From the NCBI RefSeq assembly GCF_001465345.1, contig NZ_CP013655.1, positions 1,786,673-1,850,672 on the forward strand: a stretch of DNA of 64,000 nt, written 5' to 3'. Below the pieces are notes generated by a model. It was not told the DNA's origin and did not search any database. It worked only from the letters and a program-made list of their open reading frames with translations. This stretch comes from Enterococcus rotai. Its GTDB lineage: Bacteria > Bacillota > Bacilli > Lactobacillales > Enterococcaceae. This document shows positions 24,556 through 35,600 of this stretch, one piece after another (positions within the stretch are counted from its first letter, which is position 1; the number at the start of each line of letters is the position of its first letter). A program made the position numbers and the translations under genes.

Positions 24556-26820
24556 ATGAAGACATCAATTATCGGGTTCCCACGTGTGGGAGAATTGAGA
24601 GAACTAAAATTTGCGACAGAAAAGTATTTTAGAAAAGAACTATCAACAGAAGAGTTAGAAAAAAAAGGGAAAGAGTTACGTAATAAACATTGGCAGTTGT
24701 TGGTTGATCAGGGCATCGATTTTATCCCTAGTGGTGATTTTTCTTTTTTTGATACGACATTGGATGCAGCGGTTCTATTGAATATCGTACCTAAAAAATA
24801 CCAAGCACTGCAATTGTCGCCATTAGAAACTTATTTTGCTTTAGCAAGGGGCTATCAAGGAGCCTCAGGGGATGTGACTGCCTTAGCGATGAAAAAATGG
24901 TTTAATACCAATTATCATTACATGGTTCCAGAAATTGATGATGATACTGAACTAAGGCTTGTTGGAGATACGTTATTTACTGCTTTTAATGAAGCCAAAG
25001 AAGCTGGGATCAATACAAGACCCACGATCATAGGACCCTTTACTTTACTAAAACTTGCTACTTATCATGGGACAAAACGAGCAGTTGATTTTTATGAGGA
25101 TGCGATCGACGCATATGCACAGATTTTTAATCGTTTAGCTAAATCTGGTTGCCAATGGCTTCAAATAGATGAGCCCGCTTTAGTTTTAGATTTATCAACA
25201 GCTGAAGTCCAACAATTTAAGACTATATACCAAAAACTATTGGCTAAAAAAGGGACTGTAAAAGTTTTAGTTCAAACGTATTTCGGAGACGTTCGAGATG
25301 CGTATCAAGAACTGATCGATTTACCCTTTGATGGGCTTGGCTTGGATTTTGTCGAAGGTAGAAAAACACTCAATTTACTTGAAAAATATGGATTTCCCGA
25401 AGATAAGACTTTATTTGCTGGAATCGTCAACGGAAAAAATATCTGGAAAAACAATTATAAAGAAACGTTAGCACTACTGGAAAAACTCCAATCTTTTGGG
25501 GAGGTTGTATTAAATACGTCTTGTTCATTGCTCCATGTTCCGTTTACCTTAGCTAATGAAACAGGATTAAGCAAGACTGTGACTGATTATTTTGCCTTTG
25601 CAGTAGAAAAGCTAGCGGAATTAAATGATTTAAAGCAAATCATTGCGAATAAACAGAGTAACCAAGCGTTGCTGAATACGAATATTGCATTATTCACGCA
25701 AGAACGATTCGCTAAAAATGAACAAGTAGCTCAGCAAGTCAACGCTTTGACAGAACAAGATTTTGTTCGTTTGCCATCTCTAACAGATCGTGCAGTTGTT
25801 CAAAAAGATAAACTAAAACTACCGATTTTACCGACTACGACGATTGGCTCATTTCCACAAACAAAAGAAGTCAAACAAAATCGTGCAAAATTTAAAAAAG
25901 GTGAAATTACTGAAACTCAATACACAGATTTCAATAAAGCCAAAATTGCAGAATGTGTTGCTTTCCAAGAAGAAATTGGTTTGGACGTTTTAGTTCATGG
26001 TGAATTTGAGCGTAATGACATGGTGGAATATTTTGGTGAAAGCTTGGATGGGTATTTGTTTACTGAAAAAGCTTGGGTCCAATCATACGGTACTCGTTGC
26101 GTAAAACCGCCAATTATTTGGGGAGATGTTTCACGCTCAAATCCAATTACAGTAGCGTATTCAAAATATGCCCAAACTTTAACGGACAAACCGATGAAAG
26201 GCATGCTAACAGGTCCAGTAACCATTTTGAATTGGTCATTTCCTAGGGAAGATATCAGTTTAAGAGAGGCAACCTTGCAATTAGCTTTAGCAATCCAAGA
26301 AGAAGTGTTGGATTTAGAAGAAAATGGGATTGAGATCATTCAAATCGATGAGGCGGCATTACGAGAGAAGTTACCATTACGTCAAAGTGATTGGCACTCT
26401 GAGTATCTTGATTGGGCAATACCAGCCTTTCGCCTTGTTCATAGCAAAGTGAAGCCAACAACGCAAATTCATACGCATATGTGTTATAGCGAATTTGCAG
26501 ATATTATTCAAGATATTGATAACATGGATGCAGATGTTATTTCCTTTGAAGCTTCCCGATCCAATTTAACTATTTTAGATGCGTTAAAAGCAATCGATTT
26601 CCAAACACAAGTTGGTCCAGGTGTCTATGATATCCACTCACCTCGTGTTCCATCTGTGGGGGAAATTGAAACCACTATTCATAATATTCTAAGTAAATTG
26701 GCTGTTGAAAAAGTCTGGATCAATCCTGATTGTGGCTTGAAAACACGAGGGGTACCAGAAACAGAAGCAAGTTTGAAAAACTTAGTTCTTGCCGCAAAAA
26801 AGGTACGTGGAGGGGTGTAA
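24556..26820 (+). CDS. metE: cobalamin-independent methionine synthase MetE
   Basis: Transfers the methyl group of 5-methyltetrahydropteroyl-glutamate to homocysteine. 754 residues, the usual length, with duplicated barrels: N-terminal [25 protein letters not shown] and C-terminal [11 protein letters not shown]. Zinc ligands are seen as HTHMC (His641, Cys643), Glu of ISFEASR and Cys726 of NPDCGLK. RBS GGAGG before ATG. It is followed without any gap by metF, which supplies its methyl donor, and preceded by a MET-box. Confidence 0.97.
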   Translation: MKTSIIGFPRVGELRELKFATEKYFRKELSTEELEKKGKELRNKHWQLLVDQGIDFIPSGDFSFFDTTLDAAVLLNIVPKKYQALQLSPLETYFALARGYQGASGDVTALAMKKWFNTNYHYMVPEIDDDTELRLVGDTLFTAFNEAKEAGINTRPTIIGPFTLLKLATYHGTKRAVDFYEDAIDAYAQIFNRLAKSGCQWLQIDEPALVLDLSTAEVQQFKTIYQKLLAKKGTVKVLVQTYFGDVRDAYQELIDLPFDGLGLDFVEGRKTLNLLEKYGFPEDKTLFAGIVNGKNIWKNNYKETLALLEKLQSFGEVVLNTSCSLLHVPFTLANETGLSKTVTDYFAFAVEKLAELNDLKQIIANKQSNQALLNTNIALFTQERFAKNEQVAQQVNALTEQDFVRLPSLTDRAVVQKDKLKLPILPTTTIGSFPQTKEVKQNRAKFKKGEITETQYTDFNKAKIAECVAFQEEIGLDVLVHGEFERNDMVEYFGESLDGYLFTEKAWVQSYGTRCVKPPIIWGDVSRSNPITVAYSKYAQTLTDKPMKGMLTGPVTILNWSFPREDISLREATLQLALAIQEEVLDLEENGIEIIQIDEAALREKLPLRQSDWHSEYLDWAIPAFRLVHSKVKPTTQIHTHMCYSEFADIIQDIDNMDADVISFEASRSNLTILDALKAIDFQTQVGPGVYDIHSPRVPSVGEIETTIHNILSKLAVEKVWINPDCGLKTRGVPETEASLKNLVLAAKKVRGGV

Positions 26821-27684
26821 ATGAGGACAGATACCTTGTTCAACGAGAAGACCGTCTTTTCCTATGAAATTTTTCCACCTAGACGAACAGCACCGGTCGA
26901 TACGATTTATCATACATTGGCTCGTTTAAAAGGACAGCAGCCTGACTTTATCAGTGTGACGTTAGGAGCTGGTGGCGCAAATGCTAATTTGAGCACAGCA
27001 GATATTGCACAAAAAATTCAAGATGAGCAATTTTTGCCAAGTGTGGCCCATTTACCAGCTGTAAATTTTTCAAAAGATGAAATCGTGGTGATTTTAGAAG
27101 AATTAAAACAAAAAAAGGTAGAAAATATTTTGGCTTTAAGAGGAGATCTTTTACCGGATAAAGAACCAAAGAAAGACTTTGCATATGCAAATGACCTCGT
27201 CTTATTTATCCAAGAACAAGGAGATTTTAATATTATTGGAGCTTGCTATCCTGAAACGCATAGTGAAGCAGCAAATTCAGTGGAGGATATTAGAAATTTA
27301 AAAAGAAAAGTAGAATCAGGAACGAATCAGTTGATTTCACAATTGTTTTTTGATAATAATTATTTTTATACATTCAAAGAAAAATGCGATATCGCCGCTA
27401 TTGATGTACCGATTCAAGCTGGAATTATGCCAGTTGTCAATAAAAAGCAAATCGAGCGTATGGTCAAGATGTCTAATGTGACATTGCCAACGAAGTTTTT
27501 AAAAATGATGGAACGTTATGAGCATAATCCTGAAGCGATTCGTGATGCTGGGATTGCGTATGCGATCAATCAAATTGTTGATTTAGTCGCACAAGGAGTG
27601 GATGGTATCCATCTGTATACGATGAATAATCCCTATGTTGCACAAAAAATTAGAGAGGCGACACGTAGTTTATTTGAGGCGTAG
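26821..27684 (+). CDS. metF: 5,10-methylenetetrahydrofolate reductase MetF
   Basis: Flavoenzyme that makes 5-methyl-THF for MetE. 287 residues, barrel fold: FSYEIFPPR at the start (catalytic Glu), PDFISVTLGAGG, NILALRGDLLPD and IGACYPETHSEA (FAD and folate loops), LISQLFFDNNYFYTF. The ATG begins on the base after the metE stop, with GTGGAGGGG inside metE as its ribosome site; the pair is one operon. Confidence 0.96.
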   Translation: MRTDTLFNEKTVFSYEIFPPRRTAPVDTIYHTLARLKGQQPDFISVTLGAGGANANLSTADIAQKIQDEQFLPSVAHLPAVNFSKDEIVVILEELKQKKVENILALRGDLLPDKEPKKDFAYANDLVLFIQEQGDFNIIGACYPETHSEAANSVEDIRNLKRKVESGTNQLISQLFFDNNYFYTFKEKCDIAAIDVPIQAGIMPVVNKKQIERMVKMSNVTLPTKFLKMMERYEHNPEAIRDAGIAYAINQIVDLVAQGVDGIHLYTMNNPYVAQKIREATRSLFEA

Positions 27685-27768
27685 TTGAAAAACGCGTTTG
27701 CTCGTCCGTTCACTCAAAAATATTGAAAAAGTGTAAATAAGGCGGATTTAGGTTCCGTTTAATATCGA

Positions 27769-27828
27769 ATATCATTGGTGTAAAAATAGTCTCGAATGGG
27801 ATTGTTTTTACACCAATGATATTTTTGT
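27769..27828 (+). terminator. strong terminator after metE-metF
   Basis: An 18-bp perfect stem: 27769-27786 (ATATCATTGGTGTAAAAA) with 27805-27822, followed by TTTTTG. Confidence 0.92.
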
Positions 27829-28332
27829 TTCGTGTATTCGTTAAATTTGGTTCATTTTGAACAGGACAGTTCCAAAAAATCTAGAAATAAGCTTTTTTTG
27901 CAAAAGAAATATATTTGTAATAATTTCTTTTAAAGAACAAATTTATACTTATATGCATTATTTAGTGTTATTTTTTATAGGATATGGTTGTTAAATTTGT
28001 CAACTGTTTTTATATAAGTATAAATATAAAGATAATATAATAAAAAGATAAAAACGGTAAGATCATCTAATGTTGACATATGTGACCATTATTCCTTATC
28101 CTAGTCTTAGGTGTGTGAAATGGATGAAATACAATTCTTTTGGTTGGTTTTTACAATTTTATGGTTATGATTAAATTTCCTTTTTTTGTGACATTCCTTA
28201 TCGGCTAGGAGGAAGCAAGGTAAGGAAAAAGTATAATGTTTACTTTTTAACTATTTTTTTACAAAAAAATTCATTCACGTTTTAAAAAGGTACTTGATTT
28301 GTTATTTAGTTATTTGAAGGAAAGGGTATAAC
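27829..28332 (+). other. long AT-rich leader of the SipW operon
   Basis: About 500 bases with no gene. TTGACA at 28073-28078 is a good -35 but the -10 at 17 bases (TTATCC) is poor. A short hairpin CCTTATC/GGTAAGG lies near 28196-28224, and a TATAAT near 28233. The length suggests regulation upstream of the matrix operon; no recognised riboswitch is present. Confidence 0.4.
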
Positions 28333-29094
28333 ATGAAACAACAAAGAGTGAAAAGACATAGGAATTCATCTTTGGATGAACAACCAAGAAAGAAAAAGCC
28401 TTCTTCTAATTCTAAAAGAACACAGAAGAAGCAGCCATACGACAAATCAAGTGTAGGTGGAAAAAATCGAAGGAGGACTCGGCAGCCTTCAAAACAAAAG
28501 CCTCAAAAAAAGAAACAACAATTAAAAATGCAAAAAAATCGGTCTTCTCCTAAAAATAAGATGTTAAAAAATGTTTTAGATCTGCTATTTTACATCATTA
28601 CTTTAGGGTTGATTTGCATGTCGATTCTTTTTGCATTTAGTGATGATCAGAATAAGACGATTCTAGGTTATCGTATTTTCAATGTTTTGACGAATTCAAT
28701 GGCACCTAACGAACGCGATCAGAAACAGGGTGGCTTTTATGCAGGCGATGTTATCATTGTAAAGGACATTCAAGGAAATACTGCAAAAGAAGGCGAGGTG
28801 ATTACTTACCGACCTTCAATGAAAAGTGAAGCCTTTTTAACGCATCGAGTAATCAAAAAATTAGACCACTTGAATGAAACAAAAGGAACGTATTATGTTA
28901 CAAAGGGAGATAATAATGATACTGAAGATTTGCCGATAAGTGAAAAACAAGTGGTAGGGAAAAAAATACTTGTCTTTCCAAAAATTGGTACGATTTTAAA
29001 GTTTATTCGAAAAAACTTTATTGTTTCTATTATCTTTATGTTGTCTGTTTTTGGTTTTATATTGGTAATTAAGATGTATGTATTTTCTAAGTAA
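28333..29094 (+). CDS. sipW: SipW-type signal peptidase I
   Basis: 253 residues. The first 75 are strongly basic and Lys/Arg/Gln-rich, unusual for the family. A membrane segment (about 85-105) precedes the catalytic part with NVLTNSMAP (Ser122), GDVIIVKDI, LTHRVIKK (His171 in place of the bacterial Lys) and TKGDNNDTEDLPI. A C-terminal membrane segment follows (about 225-248). Ser/His in place of Ser/Lys marks the archaeal/ER-type branch used by SipW, which processes TasA-like matrix proteins. RBS GAAGGAAAGGG lies upstream. It heads an operon whose next genes carry SipW-type signal peptides. Confidence 0.9.
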   Translation: MKQQRVKRHRNSSLDEQPRKKKPSSNSKRTQKKQPYDKSSVGGKNRRRTRQPSKQKPQKKKQQLKMQKNRSSPKNKMLKNVLDLLFYIITLGLICMSILFAFSDDQNKTILGYRIFNVLTNSMAPNERDQKQGGFYAGDVIIVKDIQGNTAKEGEVITYRPSMKSEAFLTHRVIKKLDHLNETKGTYYVTKGDNNDTEDLPISEKQVVGKKILVFPKIGTILKFIRKNFIVSIIFMLSVFGFILVIKMYVFSK

Positions 29095-29150
29095 GTAGCT
29101 TCTTAATTTAATGAGTCAACGTTAAATAAAAAATATGTGGGGGATTAAAA

Positions 29151-30239
29151 ATGAAAAATAAAAAGTTGTTGATTATTGCAGGTGTATTGGCTTTAGTGGC
29201 TTTGGGTGCTGGGACTTTTGCTTGGTTTACAAGTGGTGATTCGGCGGTCAATCATTTTGAAGGTGAAATTGCAGGAAATGATATCCAGATTGTTGAGACC
29301 TTTACACCTGAAAAAGATTGGACGCCTGGAGAAGGGGTAGCCAAAAAAGTTTCAGTAGCGAATGTATCGGAATATGATGCATTGATTCGCGTAAGCTTTG
29401 AAGAAGTATTCAAGAAATTAAGAAATAACAATGAGATTTATTTCGATGGAGCAAACAAATATATTTGGGCATCTGGACCGAACAAAGGAAGCGAATTATC
29501 AGATCCTCCAGTTGTACCAAAAGCGATGCCTTCTAAATCAGACTATGTAAGTTTAGGGTATGTAGATGTAACGGCAAATTTATCAACTGAAGTACAAAAT
29601 ATTACGGTTGATAATAAAGAATACAAGTTTAAAATTTATGAGAAAGAAGTACAGGCTGCTGGAAACAAACCATCTGGAGATCCTATTCCAGAAGAATATT
29701 CCTATGTAGCACAATGGGAAGCATCAGATAATACTAAAGCAAAAGCATATATTGGGAATACGTCAGGTAGTATTGCACGTGATCGGACTACTCAGAAATT
29801 AACCTTAGTAAACCCAGCATATCTTTCTATGATTGATGCAACTTATAATGAAATAAGGGAAAATTGGGCTGATCCGAATAAATTATATAACAAACCAGCT
29901 GTAGACGAAAAAACATATAAGTCATTCGCAGATGATCTTATTCAATTAGGCTTTACAGAGTTAACAACAGAGATTACTGAAAATAAATGGTATTACAACA
30001 TAGCAGATGGTTATTTCTATTTTGTTGGAAAAGTATTACGAGGTACCCAAACGGCTCAACTCTTGGATAGCGTGAAATTAATGGAGCAAGCGGATAATAG
30101 CTATAGTTTACTTCAATTTGATTTGATCGTAAATGCGCAAGGTATTCAAAATGCACAACAATCAATTAAAGATACTTGGAAAACAGATGTAAGCAATCCA
30201 ACTTTGTACACTAAATTAGTGGAATTTTGTGACTATTAA
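29151..30239 (+). CDS. BsaA/TasA-like SipW-dependent matrix protein, 362 aa
   Basis: The signal region MKNKKLLIIAGVLALVALGAGTFAWFTSGDSAVNHFEG contains the AWFTS(x)D motif of SipW-dependent exported proteins. The mature start (about residues 37-120: IQIVETFTP...KKVSVANVSEYDALIRVSFEEV) follows the BsaA/CalY/TasA beta-sandwich pattern. A long insertion (about 75-260) is not recognised. In Bacillus, TasA and CalY polymerise into biofilm fibres; a structural role in the matrix or as a surface fibre is inferred. It follows sipW by 56 bases with GGGGG as ribosome site. Confidence 0.85.
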   Translation: MKNKKLLIIAGVLALVALGAGTFAWFTSGDSAVNHFEGEIAGNDIQIVETFTPEKDWTPGEGVAKKVSVANVSEYDALIRVSFEEVFKKLRNNNEIYFDGANKYIWASGPNKGSELSDPPVVPKAMPSKSDYVSLGYVDVTANLSTEVQNITVDNKEYKFKIYEKEVQAAGNKPSGDPIPEEYSYVAQWEASDNTKAKAYIGNTSGSIARDRTTQKLTLVNPAYLSMIDATYNEIRENWADPNKLYNKPAVDEKTYKSFADDLIQLGFTELTTEITENKWYYNIADGYFYFVGKVLRGTQTAQLLDSVKLMEQADNSYSLLQFDLIVNAQGIQNAQQSIKDTWKTDVSNPTLYTKLVEFCDY

Positions 30240-30265
30240 TAAATAGAAAACAATGGTGATATAGA

Positions 30266-30979
30266 ATGGAAAAGATAAAATACCTTTGTCAACTATTCAG
30301 TTTGATTATTATAAGTTTATCAATCACCGGTGGTTCTCCTACTTTTGCCCATGGGGTGGAGGGAGAACCATTGCCTTCTGGTATCGTCATTGGAGACGAT
30401 AAAGGAATCCATGTTCAATCAGATGGGGAATATCTAGTTGAAATCAAAGATGTGTTACCAGGTAAAAAGTGGACGATTGACATTGATTTAATGAGTGTAG
30501 ATAAGGGAGAAGCGTATGATTTAAGTATGCAGATTTTTAAGCCTACCTTAAGCGGACCAATCGATTTTTCCAAAGCAATCCACATGGTGTTGAATTATGC
30601 AGGAAAAAAAATATATGATGGTCCGGCTTCTGGTATTAGCGATACAATAAATCTACAAGAAGTTGAATATTCATTTGGAACGTTTCATCCTGGGGATAGT
30701 AAGCGTTTGCGTGCAATTTTTGAAATGGATCATACATACACGAAAAATGATTTTCAGGTAAAAAGTATGATGGAAAATGTTTGGAAATTTAGAGCAACCA
30801 AAAATCAAGAGTCTAAACGAACAGAGGACAATAAACAAACGAAACGAAAACTATTTTTTCCGCAGACTGGTGAAGAATGGCGAAATGTATTGATTTATAT
30901 TTCTTTAGGTTTATTTATAGTGCTGATGGCCGTGCTGATTTTCAAAAAGAAATACGAGGATCAAAAGAAACGCTCATAA
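30266..30979 (+). CDS. sortase-anchored surface protein with FPQTG motif, 237 aa
   Basis: Signal peptide (1-about 29, ending SPTFA), a single beta-rich domain (about 35-175), then FPQTG at residues 198-202, a hydrophobic segment and a KKKYEDQKKRS tail: a full cell-wall sorting signal, with Phe in place of the usual Leu. Sits between two SipW-type substrates. It could be the wall anchor for fibres built from the BsaA-like subunits, but this is inference. No sortase gene is in the window, so it would rely on one encoded elsewhere. Domain family not recognised. Confidence 0.8.
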   Translation: MEKIKYLCQLFSLIIISLSITGGSPTFAHGVEGEPLPSGIVIGDDKGIHVQSDGEYLVEIKDVLPGKKWTIDIDLMSVDKGEAYDLSMQIFKPTLSGPIDFSKAIHMVLNYAGKKIYDGPASGISDTINLQEVEYSFGTFHPGDSKRLRAIFEMDHTYTKNDFQVKSMMENVWKFRATKNQESKRTEDNKQTKRKLFFPQTGEEWRNVLIYISLGLFIVLMAVLIFKKKYEDQKKRS

Positions 30980-31030
30980 ATGAAATAACTAAAACCATGA
31001 TTGAATTAGGAAGTTAGGAGGGAACACCTC

Positions 31031-31894
31031 TTGAAAAAGAAAAAACGTAGATCAGCAAAATATAAAAAAAAGTCAAGAGTGTCTAAAAGAAGCTTCCGCT
31101 TATATTTAGCTCTCTTTTCTCTATTTTTTTCTAGCCTGTTGGTTCTTGGAAGTACCTATGCTTGGTTTACATCTGCTGATTCAGTTACAAATAAATTTGA
31201 AAGTGGACATTTTCAAGCTGAATTAACTGAAGTGTTTAAACCGAATCTAGCTTGGCAGCCTGGAAAAGATACAACAAAACAAATTCGTGTACAAAACACA
31301 GGACAATCACCTGCCCTTGTAAGAGTTTCTCTCTATGAATATCTGTTAGCTTTTAAGATAGATGTCAGAGATAAAGTCGGAAATGGAAACCTAATCACAG
31401 TTTCAAATGAGCAAAAGCCAGTAGTTAATAGTAAAGATATATCTACTTGGCAACCAGCTTCAGAAAAAGGCGGTACATATCAAGACGGTTCACTTTATTA
31501 TGTAGCGAACAAAGCGTATATAGCAGATCGAACAAATGGAAAAGACAGATATAAGTTAAATGACTCGGCAAGAAAGTCCCTACCGCTACATTTCATTGAA
31601 ATCAATTTTTCAGCATATATGAATACCTCTGTTCCAAAGCCAGGAATAAAGAATTATTGGCTATACGATGATGGTTATTTTTATTATTCTGAAGTGTTAG
31701 CACCTGGAAACATAAGCGAGCCATTAGTAGATAACGTATCACTTTCTTCTAGTACACCAAACAATTATAAAGGGACATTATATCAGTTAAATCCCTATTT
31801 AGAAGCACATGACCCTGTAAAAACAATTATTAAAGAGTGGGGAATTGGAACAGATAGTATAGTTTATGGAATACTCAAAGACAAACTAAACTAA
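31031..31894 (+). CDS. second BsaA/TasA-like SipW-dependent protein, 287 aa
   Basis: TTG start with AGGAGGG eight bases upstream. The basic N-terminus (MKKKKRRSAKYKKKSRVSKRS) leads to a hydrophobic core and STYAWFTSADSVTNKFE, the SipW-type signal. The section after it (QAELTEVFKPNLAWQPGKDTTKQIRVQNTGQSPALVRVSL) closely parallels the first subunit (IVETFTPEKDWTPGEGVAKKVSVANVSEYDALIRVSF), so the two are paralogues. Probably a minor or alternative matrix subunit. Confidence 0.83.
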   Translation: MKKKKRRSAKYKKKSRVSKRSFRLYLALFSLFFSSLLVLGSTYAWFTSADSVTNKFESGHFQAELTEVFKPNLAWQPGKDTTKQIRVQNTGQSPALVRVSLYEYLLAFKIDVRDKVGNGNLITVSNEQKPVVNSKDISTWQPASEKGGTYQDGSLYYVANKAYIADRTNGKDRYKLNDSARKSLPLHFIEINFSAYMNTSVPKPGIKNYWLYDDGYFYYSEVLAPGNISEPLVDNVSLSSSTPNNYKGTLYQLNPYLEAHDPVKTIIKEWGIGTDSIVYGILKDKLN

Positions 31895-31936
31895 AAAGTA
31901 AAAGCTTCCAACTTTGGCTGAGAGAAGGAGGGAATA

Positions 31937-32590
31937 ATGGGAACGAAAAAAAAAGAAAAGAAAAAATCAATTACGCCCAAAAAATGGGCGTTGATCGTTT
32001 TGTCAGTAGTTCTAGTATTTGCAATTGGAACTGTTTTGCGTGATGTTTATGCAGCGAATAAATCAACAGATGAAGAAGTCAATAATTTTCGATTGAGTGA
32101 TCTGAAGGGAACGATCCAAGAGACATTTACTCCATCAAAAGAAATAAAAATTGATACGCCTATCACAAAAAAAGTTGCAATCACGAATGACCAAAATCAA
32201 GATATGTTTATTCGAGTGCTAGTTTTACCAACAATTATTGTCACTGATTCTGAAGGAGAAGACTTAGTACTTCCTGCTAGCTTTAAAGGAGAAAATGCGC
32301 AGATAGAAATTCCCTTCGATACAGCTGACTGGATAGACGGGCAAGATGGCTACTTCTACTATGTAAAGAAATTGAAAAAAAATGAAACAAGTTCTAGTCT
32401 GTTCAAACAAGTAACGATTATTTCAAAGAATTTAGAGGAACAGTATTTAAATGCAGAAATAAAGATTGAAATTAAGCTAGAAGGAGTAAGCTCGACAGCA
32501 TATGCTTATCGTGATGCATGGTGGCAAGGTACTATTCCTAAACAAGATCCTAGAAAAAAAATAGATGATCAATTGAAACTGCAAATTTAA
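31937..32590 (+). CDS. third, divergent TasA-like exported protein, 217 aa
   Basis: A basic N-terminus and hydrophobic segment (about 18-35) end in DVYAANKSTDEEVNNFRLSDL. The AWFTS motif is lost, but the following part (GTIQETFTPSKEIKIDTPITKKVAITNDQNQDMFIRVLVLP) aligns with the two paralogues upstream. It may be processed by SipW or another peptidase, or remain membrane-attached as a fibre base like TapA. RBS AGGAGGG. Function inferred from context. Confidence 0.7.
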   Translation: MGTKKKEKKKSITPKKWALIVLSVVLVFAIGTVLRDVYAANKSTDEEVNNFRLSDLKGTIQETFTPSKEIKIDTPITKKVAITNDQNQDMFIRVLVLPTIIVTDSEGEDLVLPASFKGENAQIEIPFDTADWIDGQDGYFYYVKKLKKNETSSSLFKQVTIISKNLEEQYLNAEIKIEIKLEGVSSTAYAYRDAWWQGTIPKQDPRKKIDDQLKLQI

Positions 32591-32639
32591 AGCGAAAATT
32601 CTGTGAGATAGATTCATTTTTTTTTAGAAAGGATACAAG

Positions 32640-35600
32640 ATGAAAAATAAATGGGTGAAAATAATAGCTGTGGTTGGTTTCTTCTTAGGAAGCTTGGGAA
32701 TAGTACTATTACTGAAAAATACAAGTAATATAAAAGCTGAAGAACAAAATATAACGATAAATGAACAGATAGAAAATTCTGAAGAGGAAGAAAAACTTTC
32801 GGAGTTAGTTGATGAGACAGAACAATTTACAGAAGAAGAACAAGATTTTTTCTCTGAATTAAGAAAAGATAATCGTATGTATGGACAAAGCTATGCTATA
32901 GGAGGTGTACTAATACCGCCAGGTAACAGAGTTATCAGTGGCGGTTTAGGGGATTATAACACGTGGATACCATCTGAGTATAACTTGAGTATAAAGTTTA
33001 CACCTGAGACCAAGGTTGAAGGTTGGGGTGGAGTTATTGCCACAGAGGCTCCGAATCAAAAGGTCATGCAAGTTCCGGCAAATAAACAAGGAGCATTGGG
33101 TCTATGGTATAGAAATATAGGAATGTATAATGGTGAACTGGTTGATATAAAAGTAACTTTTGATTCTTATACTTTGAATTTAGGGGCAGGCTCACAGCCG
33201 TTTGGTGTACTTAGATTTTTTGAAAAAGAAATGACACAGGATATTTTTGGTATTTATGATATTAAAGAAACATTTAGTTTCTATAAGAGCGGAACCTTAA
33301 CGCCAATTAGTGTAAAAGGAGCACTTACTTTTGGAGACATTGATTATGCTGAAGAATTAGTATTTCCGAATTTTGATGCTTCAAATTGGCACAAAACGTA
33401 TGTTCATCATCAAAACCAATTGGGGTATGGAATGACTGGGAACGAATTACGTTTTGTTGGTGGAGGGAAGGACGCACAGAAAGAAAATACTCCTCAAGCA
33501 TTTGCCACGGGTATTTTCCAAGGATCTTCAGTTACGATCAAGTATGAGGATAAACCTAGAAATGTTGTAACCAAATGGCCAACAGGTAATGGGGGTCAAG
33601 GGTATACTTTTATACTGATGACGACTAATGCTCGTCCTTTTGAAGCACCTTTGATAAAAAAGCAAGTCAGTGATAGTAATGAAACAAAAGTAGTAACAAA
33701 TACGCTAGTTTCAAAAGAAGAAGGCTTTACTTATACTTTTGAAACTAGAATACCCAAAGAACGCAAAGAGTGGTGGTATAACTCATTTCAAATTACTGAT
33801 AAACTACCTAACGGTATTGAAACTAATGGTTCTATTGTTGTTAAGGATAGTGTGCGTAATGAAAATTTGACTTCTCAGTTCACTTCAAATGTTGACGCAA
33901 ATAATAATTTGACAGTGAAAGCCATTAACACAAAGCAAGCAAATTTTTACGATAAAGTTCTTGAAGTGACAGTTCCTGTCAAATTGAATGCTAAAGTGAA
34001 TTTGAATTCTTATCCGGTAATAGATGGATTTGCACAAATAACAAATAAAGCGACGGTTATGACGCAAACTTTTGATAATATTCAACGTAATGAGGTATCG
34101 AATACTGTGACAACAAAAGTTCCATTCGACCCTCCAAAGCCAACGATTCAAAAAAAAGTAAGAAATATAACTACTGGAGAAACTGTATATCAAAAAAATA
34201 CGAAAGCAAAGTTTGATGATATAGTAGAGTATGAAATCGTATTAAGAAATGAAAGTACGAATGTAAATATGGCTAATTTGAGAGATGCCGTATTTACAGA
34301 CAAATTACCAGCAGGAGTTACTTTAACTTCTTGGTCTATAAATGATGAAGCCAAACCAAATTCAGCATGGATAGAAAATAAACTCATTAACTATAATTAT
34401 GCAGTAGGAAAAAGTCATGAAAGAAATAAGACATATGTAATAAAAATCCAAGCGAGAATTGGTCAAGCCAATGATGGGACGGTGCGAAGAAACGAAAGCT
34501 CAGTGAATGGATCGAATTTTAATGGAGCCGCTCCGACAAGTAGTGCTGATGTAGTAATAGTAAAACCAACGCTGAAAATAAGTAAAGTAGTAAATAAAGC
34601 CTCAGTTGAGAATGGGGAAGAATTTAACTACACTATTACAATGGAAAACATAACTAGAGATACTGCATTATATAGCTCAATGATTATTGAAGATAAGTTA
34701 CCAGCTGGAATTGTAGCAAAAGCAGGGACAACGACTTACTCCTTGAATGGTGAAGCAAGTAAGAAAGTTGTAGATAATTTGGTGTGGAATGCTTCAAGAA
34801 CAATACTAAATACAAAAGGCTTACCTGATTCGGCTTCTAAATCCCCAATTATTAGCCAGACAAAAGGAAAATTAGTGATCAGTTTTACAGCTATAGCAGA
34901 TGCAACTACAGTTGGTAAACCAGATTTGGTGAATACAGTTACCGGCAATGGAAAGTACGATTTAAATAAAGCAAATCTAGTAGAAAAAGGGAAACCTTTC
35001 AATCCTATAAAAGCAACTGCCACTTTAAGTGTGACACAAGCTACAGGCGACCTACAGATCATCAAGCAAGACGACACGAAAAAACGATTAGCCGGGGCAA
35101 AATACACAGTGAAGAACGCCGCTGGAGCCCAAGTAGGAAGTGGACAAACCAATGCGAATGGTGTGTATACATTGGGGAATTTACCGACAGGAAAATACAC
35201 GGTAACGGAAACGGCAGCGCCAACAGGACACGTAGCGGCGCCAGTAGAAGGAAATAATCGAACTGTAGATGTGGTGAGAAATCAAACGGCAAGTTTGACG
35301 TTTACAAACAATCGCCAAGGGCGAATCAAGATCAAGAAGGTAGACAAAGAAAGTAAAGCAGTCTTGTCAGGAGCGGAGTACCGAGTAACGGATAGTCAGA
35401 ATAAGGTTGTAATATCGAGCATCAAGACCGGAACTGATGGAACGGTAACGACGAGCTATTTACCAGCAGGAAAGTATAAGGTACAAGAAAGTGCAGCACC
35501 GGCAAACTATGACCTAGCGAATCCCTCAAGTGTAGAAGTGACGGTGAAGATGGGAGAAACGACGCCAGAGGTGTTGTTTGAGAACCAACGTCAAAAAGGT

